NCBI RefSeq assembly: GCF_031457805.1
Contig: NZ_JAVDXI010000004.1
Location: 1 to 64,000 of the forward strand
Origin: Caulobacter sp031457805
Lineage (GTDB): Bacteria; Pseudomonadota; Alphaproteobacteria; Caulobacterales; Caulobacteraceae
Reading direction: 5' to 3'
DNA: 64,000 nucleotides
Below are positions 44,807-54,318 of this stretch, one piece after another. Position 1 is the first letter of the stretch, and every line of letters begins with the position of its first letter. Under the pieces are notes generated by a model. The model was not told the origin of the DNA, did not search any database, and worked only from the letters and a program-made list of their open reading frames with translations. Both the position numbers and the translations under genes were made by a program.

Positions 44807-46840
44807 TCAGCCAGCCTCGCGGCAGAAGTCACCGCCCCACTCCGCCGCTCCCGCCCCGCGGTCACGTCGACGGCGGGCGGCGGTGACCGCTTCGCCGCTC
44901 AGATACCCTGACACGGCCTCGGCCGGCATCGGCCGCGCGAAGTGGTAACCCTGCATGACCGTCGCGCCCAGAGCGGCCACGCGGTCGCGCTGGACCTCGG
45001 TCTCGACGCCCTCGACCACGCACTCCATGCGCAGGTTGCGGCCCAGTTGCAGCACGGTGCGGACGATGTCCTCGCTGACCTGGTTGTGCTCGATGTCCGA
45101 GACGAAGCTGGCGTCGATCTTCAGCTTGTCCAGCGGCAGCAGTCGCAGGTGGCTGAGGCTGGAATGGCCGGTGCCGAAGTCGTCCAGCGCCGTGCGCACG
45201 CCCAGCGCGTGGAAGGCGGCCAGGGCGTCGCGGGCCTGGTCGAAGTCACAGACGATCGCTGTCTCGGTGATCTCGAAATCGATGCGGTGCGGCGCGATGC
45301 AGCTCTCGCGGACGATGTCGAGCAGTCGCTCGACGTTCTCCATAGAGGCGATGTCGCGGGCCGAAAGGTTGATCGACACCCGCACGTCCATCGGCCAGGC
45401 GCGCATCTCGCGCAGGGCCTTGGCGACCAGCAGGCGGGTGATCTCGACGATCTGTCCCGAGCGCTCGGCGGCCCGGATGAAGACGTCCGGACGGATCAGG
45501 CCGATCTGGGGACTGGTCCAGCGGGCCAGGGCCTCCAGCGCCACCGTGCGATGGGCGACGATATCGACCAGCGGCTGGAAGTGGACGCTCATTTCCTTGT
45601 CGAGGTTGGCGTGGCGCAGCGAATGCTCGACCACCGCCATGTCGTGGATCGCCGCCTCGTGGCGTTCGTCGAACACCACGGCCGTGCCCTTGATGCTCTG
45701 CTTGGCGTGATAGAGCGCGTAGTCGGCGCGCTCGAACAGCTGCTCGCTGCTGTCGCCGCCACACGGAAACGGACAAAAGCCGATCGAGGCGCCGACCTGC
45801 GCGCGCACGCCCCGCAGATCGTAGGTGGCGTTCAGGGCCGCGCACAGTTCACGGCCTAGCGCGCGCAGGGCGTCCGTATCGAGGCTCGCGTCGATGATCA
45901 GGCCGAACTCGTCGCCGCCCAGGCGCGCGGCCAGGATCGGCGGTCCGTCGAACGCCTTGAGGCGACGCCCCACCTCGATCAGCAGGCGATCGCCGGTGGC
46001 GTGGCCAAAGGCGTCGTTGATCGGCTTGAAGTCGTCCAGATCGATGACCGCGACCACGAACCCCTCGCCGCGCGCGCGCGCGGTCTCCACGCGGGCGTCC
46101 AGCTCGGCGAAGTAGCGGCGGCGGTTAGGCAGGTCGGTCAGGCTGTCCAGATTGGCCAGGCGATCGTTCTCGTCGCTCAGGCGGCGGGCTTCCTCGGCTT
46201 TCTGGGTCAGGGTCACGCGCGAGCGCACGAGGTCGGCGAACTCGCGGTACTGGGTGAGCAGGATGACGATCATCACCGCCGAGACGACGAGGATATTGAC
46301 GGCGACCGCCTGGAACACCGGCTGGCCGGTCGTAGCGAAGAAGGCGACCATCGAGCCCAGCACCACGGTGGTCACCAGGATCGCCGCGCCGCGCAGATGC
46401 ATCAGGCAGAAGATGCAGGCGATGACCGTGATGGCCATGTAGAAGGCGATGTGGGACTGCTGATAGGCGTTCCCGTACGGGTACAATGACAGCGACCAGC
46501 CCGCGAACAGCGCCGCCAGCAGACCCGAGGTCTTCAGCGTGCTGGTGAGCATCCGGGCGGCCTGATCGGGATCCACGTCCTTGCCGCCGATCTTCAGCCA
46601 GCCGACGCTCCGGACCGCGCAGGCCAGGGTCAGGGCGATCGGCAGGCCGATGGTCTGCCACAGCGGCGCTACGTGCAGGTGGGTGGCCGCCAGCGCATAG
46701 GCGTTGCCCAGCACCACCACGTACATCAGCGGCACTTGCCAGGAGAGCGCCCGCGCCTGGGCGATCACCAGCTCGGGCTGATCCCGTCGAATGGCGAAGA
46801 GACTCTTGATCCGTCGAGACAGGGTTGAGGCGCCGAACAT
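44807..46840 (-). CDS. Membrane GGDEF-EAL cyclic-di-GMP protein
   Basis: The protein has 677 residues from ATG 46840, which has AGGG upstream. An ATG-like start 16 codons earlier is less likely. Five or six membrane helices at about 30-205 are followed by a short coiled coil, a GGDEF domain (about 230-395, with the intact motif GGDEF near 305) and an EAL domain (about 410-665, EALARW, then NLSARDIASM and DDFGTG). Both signatures look complete, so it may synthesise or degrade c-di-GMP; the balance cannot be judged from sequence. Its position next to the flagellar cluster fits c-di-GMP control of motility, but this is inference. Confidence 0.93.
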   Translation of the reverse strand: MFGASTLSRRIKSLFAIRRDQPELVIAQARALSWQVPLMYVVVLGNAYALAATHLHVAPLWQTIGLPIALTLACAVRSVGWLKIGGKDVDPDQAARMLTSTLKTSGLLAALFAGWSLSLYPYGNAYQQSHIAFYMAITVIACIFCLMHLRGAAILVTTVVLGSMVAFFATTGQPVFQAVAVNILVVSAVMIVILLTQYREFADLVRSRVTLTQKAEEARRLSDENDRLANLDSLTDLPNRRRYFAELDARVETARARGEGFVVAVIDLDDFKPINDAFGHATGDRLLIEVGRRLKAFDGPPILAARLGGDEFGLIIDASLDTDALRALGRELCAALNATYDLRGVRAQVGASIGFCPFPCGGDSSEQLFERADYALYHAKQSIKGTAVVFDERHEAAIHDMAVVEHSLRHANLDKEMSVHFQPLVDIVAHRTVALEALARWTSPQIGLIRPDVFIRAAERSGQIVEITRLLVAKALREMRAWPMDVRVSINLSARDIASMENVERLLDIVRESCIAPHRIDFEITETAIVCDFDQARDALAAFHALGVRTALDDFGTGHSSLSHLRLLPLDKLKIDASFVSDIEHNQVSEDIVRTVLQLGRNLRMECVVEGVETEVQRDRVAALGATVMQGYHFARPMPAEAVSGYLSGEAVTAARRRRDRGAGAAEWGGDFCREAG

Positions 46841-46930
46841 GCCCAAACCCTGTTCAGAGAACGGTGAACCCTTCCCGAATCCGGCCACGGGGCAGGGTGT
46901 GGCGGATTGTCGCGGAGTTTCCGTCCCGCC

Positions 46931-47434
46931 CTATTCGGCGGCGATCTTCACCGCGTCCAGCGCCTCGCCCACGGTCGGCGCGGTCAGGTCCTGAGGGCCG
47001 GCCCGCTCGATATCCCGCCGATCGACCACCTCGCCGCAGGCCTCACAGGCCAGCACCGGATGGAAGGCGCAGCCGCAGGTCTTGTGACGGAACAGCACCG
47101 GCGACTTGTCGCGGCCATAGACGTGGCGATCGCCCCACTCGGCCATGGTCAGCAACACCGGCGACAAAGCTAGGCCCTTCTCGGTCAGCCAGTATTCGTG
47201 GCGCGGCGGACGCTCCGAATAGCGCCGGGTCTCCATGACGCCATGGCCGACCAGGGTCTTCAGCCGCGCAGCCAGGACGTTGCGGGCGACGCCTAGCCGC
47301 TCCTGCCACTGCTCGAAGCGCTTCACGCCCGCGAAGGCGTCCCGCAGGATCAGCAGCGTCCAGGGGTCGCCGACGACTTCCAGCGTGGCGGCGACCGAGC
47401 AACGTTCGTTCGTATAGTCAGCTGTGCGGCCCAT
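46931..47434 (-). CDS. HxlR-family transcriptional regulator
   Basis: The protein has 167 residues with the winged-helix HxlR domain: CSVAATLEVVGDPWTLLILRD, FAGVKRFEQWQERLGVARNVLAARLKTLV and YWLTEKGLAL. Cysteines in KTCGCAFHPVLACEACGE near the C-terminus form a possible zinc or redox site (four Cys plus His). ATG 47434 gives the family N-terminus. It is divergent from the thiolase gene with 235 bases between, so it is a candidate regulator of that gene. Confidence 0.9.
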   Translation of the reverse strand: MGRTADYTNERCSVAATLEVVGDPWTLLILRDAFAGVKRFEQWQERLGVARNVLAARLKTLVGHGVMETRRYSERPPRHEYWLTEKGLALSPVLLTMAEWGDRHVYGRDKSPVLFRHKTCGCAFHPVLACEACGEVVDRRDIERAGPQDLTAPTVGEALDAVKIAAE

Positions 47435-47669
47435 TTCGCGAGGGTGAGGCGTTCCGCGAGGGAAAGCAAGAGAGCGTTGCGTTTGAAGATGAACCGGCAT
47501 AGGTTTTTTTTCGCAATTGACTCTCTCGGTTCATTGCCAACTGGCGGGCGGCCCGCTTTTCCGGCGGCGCCGCTCGCCCCTTTCGCATCACGTTTCCGCA
47601 ACCCTCTTGCACGGACAGACGCGATGAGGGCCTATCCCACCCCAAAAATATCTTCAGGGAGCTTGATCC

Positions 47670-48857
47670 ATGTCCGCCGCCGATCCCGTCGTCATCGTCT
47701 CGTATGCGCGCACGCCCATGGGCGGCTTTCAGGGCGCGCTGGGCGGCGTGAAGGCCACCGAGCTGGGCGCGAGCGCGGTCAAGGCCGCGATCGAGCGCGC
47801 GGGCGTCGCGGGCGATAAGGTCGAGCAGATCATCATGGGCTGCGTGCTGCCCGCCGGCCTTGGCCAGGCCCCTGCCCGTCAGGCGGCGCTGGGCGCGGGT
47901 CTTCCCCTGTCGGTCGAGGCCACCACGGTCAACAAGATGTGCGGCAGCGGCATGCAAGCGGCGATCATGGCCCACGACGCCCTGGCGGCCGGCAGCGTCG
48001 ATGTCGTCGTGGCCGGCGGCATGGAGAGCATGACCGGCGCCCCCTATCTGATGTCCAAGCACCGGGCCGGCGCCCGCATCGGCCACGACCAGATGTGGGA
48101 CTCGATGTACCTGGACGGCCTGGAGGACGCCTACACCCCCGGCAAGCTGATGGGCGCCTTCGCCGAGGACAGCGCCCAGACCTACCAGTTCACCCGCGAG
48201 GCCATGGACGACTACGCCACCAAGGGCCTGATGAAGGCCAAGGCGGCGGTCGAGAGCGGCGCCTTCAAGGCCGAGATCACACCGGTCAGCGTCGTCACCC
48301 GCAAGGGGACCGAAGTGGTCGACACCGACGAGCAGCCCGGCAAGGCCGATCCGGCCAAGATCCCGACCCTGCGTCCGGCCTTCAGCCGCGACGGGGGGAT
48401 CACGGCGGCCAACTCCAGCTCGATCAGCGACGGCGCCGCCGCCCTGGTCATGACCCGTGAGAGCGTCGCCAAGGCCCTGGGCCTGCCGATCGTCGCCAAG
48501 GTCGTCAGCCACGCCGCCCACGCCCACGAGCCGGGCCTCTTCACCACCGCCCCGGTGCCGGCCATGCAGAAGGCCCTGAAGAAGGCCGGCTGGACCGTCG
48601 CCGACGTCGACCTGTTCGAGGTCAACGAGGCCTTCGCGGTCGTGGCCATGATCGCCCAGAAGGAGCTGGGCATCCCGGACGACAAGCTCAACGTCAACGG
48701 CGGCGCCTGCGCGCTCGGCCACCCCATCGGCGCATCCGGCGCGCGCATCCTCTGCACCCTGATCAGCGCCCTGCAGGCGCGCGGCGGCAAGAAGGGCCTA
48801 GCCTCGCTCTGCATCGGCGGCGGCGAAGCCACGGCGATGGCGGTGGAGCTGGTCTGA
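47670..48857 (+). CDS. Acetyl-CoA C-acetyltransferase (thiolase)
   Basis: A 395-residue biosynthetic-type thiolase condensing two acetyl-CoA (or cleaving 3-ketoacyl-CoA). The catalytic triad is clear: Cys91 (NKMCGSGM), His351 (GHPIGASG) and Cys381 (CIGGGEA). The length and the GGMESMTGAPYL loop suit the PhaA/AtoB type. No adjacent reductase or PHA synthase is present, so the pathway (leucine/fatty-acid breakdown or PHB) is not settled. AGGGAGC lies before the ATG. Confidence 0.95.
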   Translation: MSAADPVVIVSYARTPMGGFQGALGGVKATELGASAVKAAIERAGVAGDKVEQIIMGCVLPAGLGQAPARQAALGAGLPLSVEATTVNKMCGSGMQAAIMAHDALAAGSVDVVVAGGMESMTGAPYLMSKHRAGARIGHDQMWDSMYLDGLEDAYTPGKLMGAFAEDSAQTYQFTREAMDDYATKGLMKAKAAVESGAFKAEITPVSVVTRKGTEVVDTDEQPGKADPAKIPTLRPAFSRDGGITAANSSSISDGAAALVMTRESVAKALGLPIVAKVVSHAAHAHEPGLFTTAPVPAMQKALKKAGWTVADVDLFEVNEAFAVVAMIAQKELGIPDDKLNVNGGACALGHPIGASGARILCTLISALQARGGKKGLASLCIGGGEATAMAVELV

Positions 48858-48869
48858 GGCCAACGAGAT

Positions 48870-48984
48870 GCTCCCCCGCGATGCGGGGGAGCTGTCGCGG
48901 AGCGACTGAGGGGGCTCATGCTGCATGAGCCGCGCTGGCCCCCTCCGGCCCGCTGGGCCACCTCCCCCGCAACGCGGGGGAGGA
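48870..48984. repeat. CTCCCCCGC palindromic repeat, copy 2
   Basis: Arms CTCCCCCGCGATGCGGGGGAG and CTCCCCCGCAACGCGGGGGAG flank inner arms GACTGAGGGGGC and GCCCCCTCC. It shares arms and inner segments with the copy at 17703-17818, in inverted overall order. It lies between the thiolase and the small GNAT gene. Confidence 0.87.
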
Positions 48985-49002
48985 TCAAGCGTTGGAAACC
49001 CC

Positions 49003-49272
49003 ATGACCGACACCTTCCGCCACAACCCCGAACTCAGCCGCTACGAGCTGGAGGTCGACGGCCTCCTGGCCTTCGCCGACTATCAGCGGTCGGGACACCG
49101 CCTGGTGATCCCCCACGTCGAGAGCGATCCGGCCCTGCGCGGCCAGGGCGCCGCCGGCCGTCTCATGGCCAAGGTCGCCGAGACCGCCCGCGCCGAAGGC
49201 ATGCGGATCACCCCACTCTGCTCCTACGCGGCGGCGTGGCTGAAGCGGAACGATCCGGACCTGATCGCCTGA
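49003..49272 (+). CDS. Small GNAT-like N-acetyltransferase (YjdJ type)
   Basis: An 89-residue member of the short GCN5-related group. The acetyl-CoA pyrophosphate loop is visible as PALRGQGAAGRLM, and the core strands are YELEVDGLLAFADYQ and LVIPHVE, with the typical ending PLCSYAAAWLKRNDPDL. The substrate is unknown. The ATG at 49003 removes a longer out-of-family leader. It is convergent with the DUF2306 gene, four bases away. Confidence 0.88.
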   Translation: MTDTFRHNPELSRYELEVDGLLAFADYQRSGHRLVIPHVESDPALRGQGAAGRLMAKVAETARAEGMRITPLCSYAAAWLKRNDPDLIA

Positions 49273-49276
49273 CCGC

Positions 49277-50116
49277 TCAGAGCATGTACGGTCCCCACAG
49301 GATGACCACGGCGCCGACGACGCCCAGGGCCGTGAGGACCGTCACGAGCGCCAGCAGGCCGGCGACCGCGCGCTTGGCTTTGGCGCTCACGCTCTCCTGG
49401 GCTCGAAGGTAAAACTCCAGCACCACCAGCGGCAGGACATAGGCGCAAAGCTGCAGCGCGATGTCCGCCGGTCCGGACAGCGTGCGGTCCATGCCCCAGC
49501 CCCGGGTCAGCGGCGCCCAGACCATCAGGGCCACGCGCAGGACCCAGACGCCGTTCACCGCCAGATACGCCCGCAGCGCCCAGCGGCGATGGGCGTCGAT
49601 CCGCCGCGCGACGGCCATCCGCCAGGCCTGGACGCTGAAGGCCAGGATCAGCACCCCGTTCAGCGACACCAGCCCCGCCGAAACCAGCGACAGGTAGGTC
49701 GGCCGCCCGCAGGTCAGCCAGAGCCCGCCCAGGGCCATGACGAACGCGGTGACGAAGAACACCCGTCCGGTCCAGCGATGCAGCGCCGGCGCCTTCGCCC
49801 GGATCGCCGGGACCAGCTGCATCAGCCCGCCCAAGGTGACGACCACCGCCAGCAGCACGTGCACGGCGAACAGGAGGTTCCCCAGCGAGTCCCCGGCCAC
49901 ATAGCCCTTGATGATCGGCTTGTCGTTCCAGCCCGCCATATCGCCTGACACGGTCTTGCGGCCGTAGTGGGCCAGGATCATCCAGACGAAAGCCGTCTGC
50001 CCGATGGCGGCTACGCAGAACCAGGCCTGGGCGGCGCGCCGCAGCATACGGTCGGCCGCGAGCCGCGCCGCGCCGGGGTCCCCGCTCTTGGCGGGTTGAG
50101 TGTCTGTCATCGTCAC
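49277..50116 (-). CDS. DUF2306 integral membrane protein
   Basis: The protein has 279 residues with about seven hydrophobic helices. The signature stretch ALHRWTGRVFF and the pattern RRIDAHRRWALRAYLA are characteristic of DUF2306. Function is unknown. Either ATG (codon 1 or 3) may be used. It is divergent from an AraC-type regulator, with 133 bases between. Confidence 0.85.
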   Translation of the reverse strand: MTMTDTQPAKSGDPGAARLAADRMLRRAAQAWFCVAAIGQTAFVWMILAHYGRKTVSGDMAGWNDKPIIKGYVAGDSLGNLLFAVHVLLAVVVTLGGLMQLVPAIRAKAPALHRWTGRVFFVTAFVMALGGLWLTCGRPTYLSLVSAGLVSLNGVLILAFSVQAWRMAVARRIDAHRRWALRAYLAVNGVWVLRVALMVWAPLTRGWGMDRTLSGPADIALQLCAYVLPLVVLEFYLRAQESVSAKAKRAVAGLLALVTVLTALGVVGAVVILWGPYML

Positions 50117-50249
50117 GCGCCGGTCGCTCCCATGTCCGCTCGTCTGGCGACAGGGCGTGACGCAGGCGCAACGCGGGGTCTTGCCGATTTGGAAATCGGC
50201 TATGGATTATTTCCAGAAGCGTCAGGGCCTATCCGAGGAGTAGCCGCGC

Positions 50250-51230
50250 ATGCGCGCCCACATCCAGACCGCGATGGACCGTCCCGACGGGCGCTGGCCC
50301 GAGACCTATCTCTATGGCGGCCTGTTCACGGCGGCGATCATGGCCTTCTGCCTGGCCCAATGGCTTGGGCCGCGACTGGGCCCAGCCTCCGCCCTGGTGG
50401 CGATCGCGGGCGACGCGACCTGCGGCTGGTCATGGCTACTCGTGCGCGCCCTGTTCCAGCCTCCCAAGACGCAGCGGGCGCGATGGCCCCTGTTTCTGGT
50501 CCTGACGCTCGTCGCGATTGGCGCGCTTCTGCGCGCCTCGGGAGACCTGACCACGCCGCTCTCCCGGATGGCGGAGAACCTGGGCGGACTGATCAGTTCG
50601 GCCATGCTGCTGATGGCCACGCTGGAGCCGCTGAAGGGACTGTCCGCACGGACCCTGCACGCCGAGCGGCGGTTTCGCCTGGCGTTCACCGGCGGCTACG
50701 CGGCCCTGCTGACCGTGTCCGTGCTCTGGGCCAACGGCGCGCCAATCGCGCCCTGGAGCCCCCTCATCAAACCGTTCTGCGCGCTCGCCGCCCTGGTCGG
50801 AATGGGGATCTCTGTCGCCTACCGCCAACGCCACCCGCTGGAGCCCGCGCGCCCCACCCGCCAGACGCCACTACCCGCCAACGCTGAGGACCTGGCCCAG
50901 GAGATCGTGCGGTCGGTGGTCGATGACGGCCTTTACGCCCAGCCCGATCTGCGGGTGGCCGACCTCGCCCGCCGCCTGGGCGAGCCCGACTACAAGGTCA
51001 CCCAGTGCGTGACCGGCCCGTTGGGCTTTCGCAACTTCAACCAGATGGTCAATCACGTCCGGATCGAGGAGGCCAAGCGGCGGCTGGCCGACCCGGCGTT
51101 CGACCACCTGCCGATCCTGACCCTGGCCTATGACTGCGGCTTCGGCTCGATCGGCCCGTTCAACCGGGCGTTCAAGGCCAAGACCGGCGTGACGCCCCAG
51201 GCGTTCCGCAAGAGCCGGCGGGCGGCCTGA
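50250..51230 (+). CDS. AraC-family regulator with membrane N-terminal domain
   Basis: The protein has 326 residues. Residues 20-200 contain about six hydrophobic helices instead of a cytosolic sensor. The AraC helix-turn-helix pair covers 215-326 (LRVADLARRLGEPDYKVTQ and ILTLAYDCGFGSIGPFNRAFK). A membrane-embedded AraC protein divergent from a DUF2306 membrane gene suggests a local sensing pair, as inference. GAGGAG precedes the ATG. Its TGA directly abuts the stop of the convergent M28 gene. Confidence 0.9.
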   Translation: MRAHIQTAMDRPDGRWPETYLYGGLFTAAIMAFCLAQWLGPRLGPASALVAIAGDATCGWSWLLVRALFQPPKTQRARWPLFLVLTLVAIGALLRASGDLTTPLSRMAENLGGLISSAMLLMATLEPLKGLSARTLHAERRFRLAFTGGYAALLTVSVLWANGAPIAPWSPLIKPFCALAALVGMGISVAYRQRHPLEPARPTRQTPLPANAEDLAQEIVRSVVDDGLYAQPDLRVADLARRLGEPDYKVTQCVTGPLGFRNFNQMVNHVRIEEAKRRLADPAFDHLPILTLAYDCGFGSIGPFNRAFKAKTGVTPQAFRKSRRAA

Positions 51231-52610
51231 CTACTTCGGCGCCGCCGGAACCACGCTCTCGAAGCTGCCCGCCGCGCCCGGGAACACCGTCGGGCTCTCC
51301 CAGCCGTCCGGGCTGATCGCCGAGACGCCGAAGAAGTAGTCGTCGATCACCACGTCCTTCAGAGTCGCCGTGGCGGCGGGGCCCGGGACCCAGCGGTTCA
51401 GGCGCCATTGCGGGTCGGTGGTCACGCGCCACCAGACCCGGTGGCCGGCCGCGCCGGGCGTGGGGGTCCAGGAGACCTTGGTGTCGGCGCTGACCGCCCC
51501 CTCGATCTTGACGCCCGACGGCGGCGGCGGGGCCGAGGCGAGGCTGGCCATGGCGACGGTGTTCAGGCGCGTGACCTGGGCCAGGTAGGCAAAGTCCACG
51601 CCCTCAATGGTGTCGCCATAGGCCTTGCCGTTCTCGGTGCGCAGGTTCTGGTGCTGGCGGTCGTAGTTCTCGACGGCCTCGGTCACGCGCACGGCCGGAT
51701 AGCCGGCCTCCAGCAGCGGCACCTGGTCGCCGCCCCGGCCGTAGCGGTCGGTGCGATAGACCATGACGACGTCGAAATTGGTCAGGTACCGGTCCGCCAG
51801 GCCATCGAGGTAGCGGGCCAGGTTGCGTGAGGGGCTGTCGACCTCGCCGCCGTTGTAGCGGCGGCTGTTGGCCTGTTCGGGCGTCTCGACGGCCTTGGTG
51901 CCCTCGGAGAACACCCGGACCTGGGTGTTGTTCATCAGCCCGCTCTGGCCGCGGCTGTTGCCGACGATGTCGTTGTTGAGGTCGGCCTCGACCTTCCAGC
52001 CGTTGGCCTTGGCGTAGTCGGCCAGGATCTTGCCGCCCAACAGGCCCTGCTCCTCGCCCGACAGCACCGCATAGACCAGCGTCGCCGGGAACTTGTGCTT
52101 GGACAGGATCCGCGCGGCCTCCAGCACCGCCGCCACGCCCGAGGCGTCGTCATTGGCCCCCGGGGCGTCGCTGGTGAAGTCCATGACGTCGGTGACGCGG
52201 CTGTCGATGTGGCCGGCGATGATGATCACCCGGTTGGGGTCGGTGGTCCCCTTCTGGATCCCCAGAACGTTCATCACCTCGGTCGGGTTGGGCACGCGGC
52301 GGCCGGTGACGACCTGGGACGGCGTCTCGACGGTCAGGCAGCCGCCGCAGTCCCTGGAGATCGCTTCGAAGCGCGCCTTGGTCCAGCGGCGGGCCGCGCC
52401 GATGCCGCGCGTGTCCGACTTGGTGTCCGACAGGGTGTGGCGGGTGCCGAAGCCCACCAGCGACCGGATCGTGCTCTCCAGCGCCTTGGGATCGACCTCG
52501 GCGGCCAGGGTCCGCAGCAGCGGCTGGTCGGTGGAGGGCTGGGCGGGGGCTTGAGCGTGGGCGGCGCTGGCGAAGACGAGGCCGGCGGCGAGGGCGAGAG
52601 TCAGGCGCAT
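51231..52610 (-). CDS. Secreted M28-family metallopeptidase
   Basis: A 459-residue zinc aminopeptidase-like enzyme. A signal peptide ends at AHAQ (about residue 20). Metal-binding motifs are GHIDSR, PGANDDASG, LSGEEQGLLGG (general-base Glu) and a late His region (near RTDRYGRGGDQVP). The last 90 residues (from about residue 365) look like an Fn3-type beta-sandwich (SWTPTPGAAGHRVWWRV). The ATG at 52610 is the first that gives a signal peptide at position 1. It is probably periplasmic or secreted. Confidence 0.92.
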   Translation of the reverse strand: MRLTLALAAGLVFASAAHAQAPAQPSTDQPLLRTLAAEVDPKALESTIRSLVGFGTRHTLSDTKSDTRGIGAARRWTKARFEAISRDCGGCLTVETPSQVVTGRRVPNPTEVMNVLGIQKGTTDPNRVIIIAGHIDSRVTDVMDFTSDAPGANDDASGVAAVLEAARILSKHKFPATLVYAVLSGEEQGLLGGKILADYAKANGWKVEADLNNDIVGNSRGQSGLMNNTQVRVFSEGTKAVETPEQANSRRYNGGEVDSPSRNLARYLDGLADRYLTNFDVVMVYRTDRYGRGGDQVPLLEAGYPAVRVTEAVENYDRQHQNLRTENGKAYGDTIEGVDFAYLAQVTRLNTVAMASLASAPPPPSGVKIEGAVSADTKVSWTPTPGAAGHRVWWRVTTDPQWRLNRWVPGPAATATLKDVVIDDYFFGVSAISPDGWESPTVFPGAAGSFESVVPAAPK

Positions 52611-52820
52611 GAGGGCTCCGACGAGCGGGAAATCCAAGGCGCGCAGGTTTCAGGCCAAGCTCGCGCCGCGCAAGCCATTTTCCCATCGTCCGTCCCGGAT
52701 CCAGCCCGCAAGGCGTGAACGGATCCTCGTCGGCGCGGCGCTCACGACCGCGCCGACGAGTCCGTCCAGGCGGTCGTCCCGGCTTGATGCCGACCAGGAC
52801 GACCGCGCCGGAACGCGAAA

Positions 52821-53390
52821 CTAGCTGAGCACCATCACGACGACGCGGCGGTTCTGGGCCCGGCCTTCGCGCGTCTCGTTCGGCGCGACCGGCGCGTCCT
52901 CGCCATACGAGATCGTCGCCATACGGTTCAGGGCCACGCCATGCTGGCTGAGGAACCTGCGCACGGCCTCGGCGCGCTTTTCGCCCAGCTCGTTGTTGTA
53001 GGTCGGGGCGCCCGAATTGTCGGTGTGGCCCTGGATCTCGAGATAGACGTTCTTGTTGTCGGCCTTCAGCTTCTCGGCGAACTCGCCCAGGCGCTGCTCG
53101 GCTTCCGGCGACAGGGTCGAGGCGTTGACCGGGAACTTCACCGAGTCATCGCTCAGCACCAGCGCGTACTGGAACTTGCCCTCGGCCAGCTTGCCGGCGG
53201 CGATGGCGCGGTCCAGGGCTTCCTTCGAGGTCTTGTCCAGTTCGCCGATCTGGGCGCCCTGCGTGTTGACGCGCTCGTTGACCGCGCCGACCTGGGTGTT
53301 GACGTACTTCTTGGTCGCGCAGCCGCTGACCGTCAGGCCGCCCATCACCAGGGCGGCGGCGACCATCAAGGTCTTCCTGCTTGCTATCAT
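52821..53390 (-). CDS. OmpA-family lipoprotein
   Basis: The protein has 189 residues. The lipobox LTVSGC gives lipid-modified Cys24. A short coiled-coil segment follows (VNERVNTQGAQIGELDKTS), and an OmpA C-terminal peptidoglycan-binding domain covers about 95-185 (YLEIQGHTDNSG, NNELGEKRAEAVRRFL, REGRAQNRRVV). The protein should tether the outer membrane to peptidoglycan. It differs from Pal in the coiled coil before the domain. No Tol genes are adjacent. Confidence 0.93.
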   Translation of the reverse strand: MIASRKTLMVAAALVMGGLTVSGCATKKYVNTQVGAVNERVNTQGAQIGELDKTSKEALDRAIAAGKLAEGKFQYALVLSDDSVKFPVNASTLSPEAEQRLGEFAEKLKADNKNVYLEIQGHTDNSGAPTYNNELGEKRAEAVRRFLSQHGVALNRMATISYGEDAPVAPNETREGRAQNRRVVVMVLS

Positions 53391-53815
53391 GTTCGGGTCT
53401 CGTCCGTGGTAGGGGCGCGAGACGTCCTGCAACGCTCGCCCTTGCCAAACGCGCAGCCGAAAGGGGCCAAAGCGAGGCGCGATTCCGACGCTTCCGGGAC
53501 AAGCTAGACCATTGAACTTCAAACACATTTATACCGCGCGCGATCGCTCGACGGCGCGTTTGGTTCCGCGAATTTTTTGTCCGGATCCGTGCGGCGGAGC
53601 GAGGCTGGTTTGGCCGGAAATCCTCGCCCTTCGCGAAGTTATCCACAGCCCTTGCAACAAACCCGACCTCCCCGGCGAACGCCGGGGAGGTCGGAGCGGT
53701 GAATGGCGGCGTCTATCCCCGCTCAGTAACCGACGTTTCCGTTGAAAACCGGCGACTTACACGAAAACGCACGTTTCTTATCCCCGCCCGCGCCGACGCC
53801 CCCATGCTGTAGCGC
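53391..53815. promoter_or_regulatory. Intergenic region with DnaA box and strong hairpin
   Basis: These 425 bases hold no gene. A perfect DnaA box TTATCCACA is at 53639-53647. A 14-bp perfect stem with a GAAC loop is at 53663-53694, with no T tract, and resembles the CTCCCC/GGGGAG repeat arms. Both lie upstream of the small gene at 53816. Confidence 0.55.
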
Positions 53816-54187
53816 ATGAGCCAGACCCGATCCTCGACCCGCACCTGGTGCGATCGCCTGCAACAGAAGCTGATGGACGCCATCGACGCCGCCTGGGCGA
53901 TGGTGGAGGCCAGCGATGATCCCGCCGTGCTGGCCAAGGCCCGCGACCGGGCCCGCGCCTGCGGCCAACTGGCCAGCGAGGCCCGCAAGGTGCTGGCCCT
54001 GGACCCCAAGCCGGACAAACCCAGCAAGCCGCCCGCCGCGATCCGCGAAGCCTTCGACCGCCTGGAGGCCACCACCGGCCCTCTCGTCGCCGAAGCCCAG
54101 AAACACCGCGCCGCCCAGCCGGCGGCCCCGATGGCGGCTCAAGCGGTGGCTATGCAGGCGGCGCTGCGGAAGCTGAAGCGGCGATAG
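53816..54187 (+). CDS. Small conserved-looking hypothetical protein
   Basis: The protein has 123 residues and is not recognised. It is predicted to be largely helical with a basic end (ALRKLKRR). A Pro-rich hinge (DPKPDKPSKPP) near residue 70 separates two helical halves. There is no signal peptide. A DnaA-type box lies 169 bases upstream, and a second near-consensus box (TTTTCCACA, 54221-54229) lies 34 bases downstream. Confidence 0.6.
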   Translation: MSQTRSSTRTWCDRLQQKLMDAIDAAWAMVEASDDPAVLAKARDRARACGQLASEARKVLALDPKPDKPSKPPAAIREAFDRLEATTGPLVAEAQKHRAAQPAAPMAAQAVAMQAALRKLKRR

Positions 54188-54318
54188 GTCTGCCACGCCA
54201 TCCTCCACCCAAGGGCTATATTTTCCACAGCTCAGCTTGAGGGTGTTTAGTAAACTCTATATAGGCTGCGACGGGGGGCTGAGTTCGTCGAAAGGCGAGG
54301 GATTGGAGTTCGCGCATC

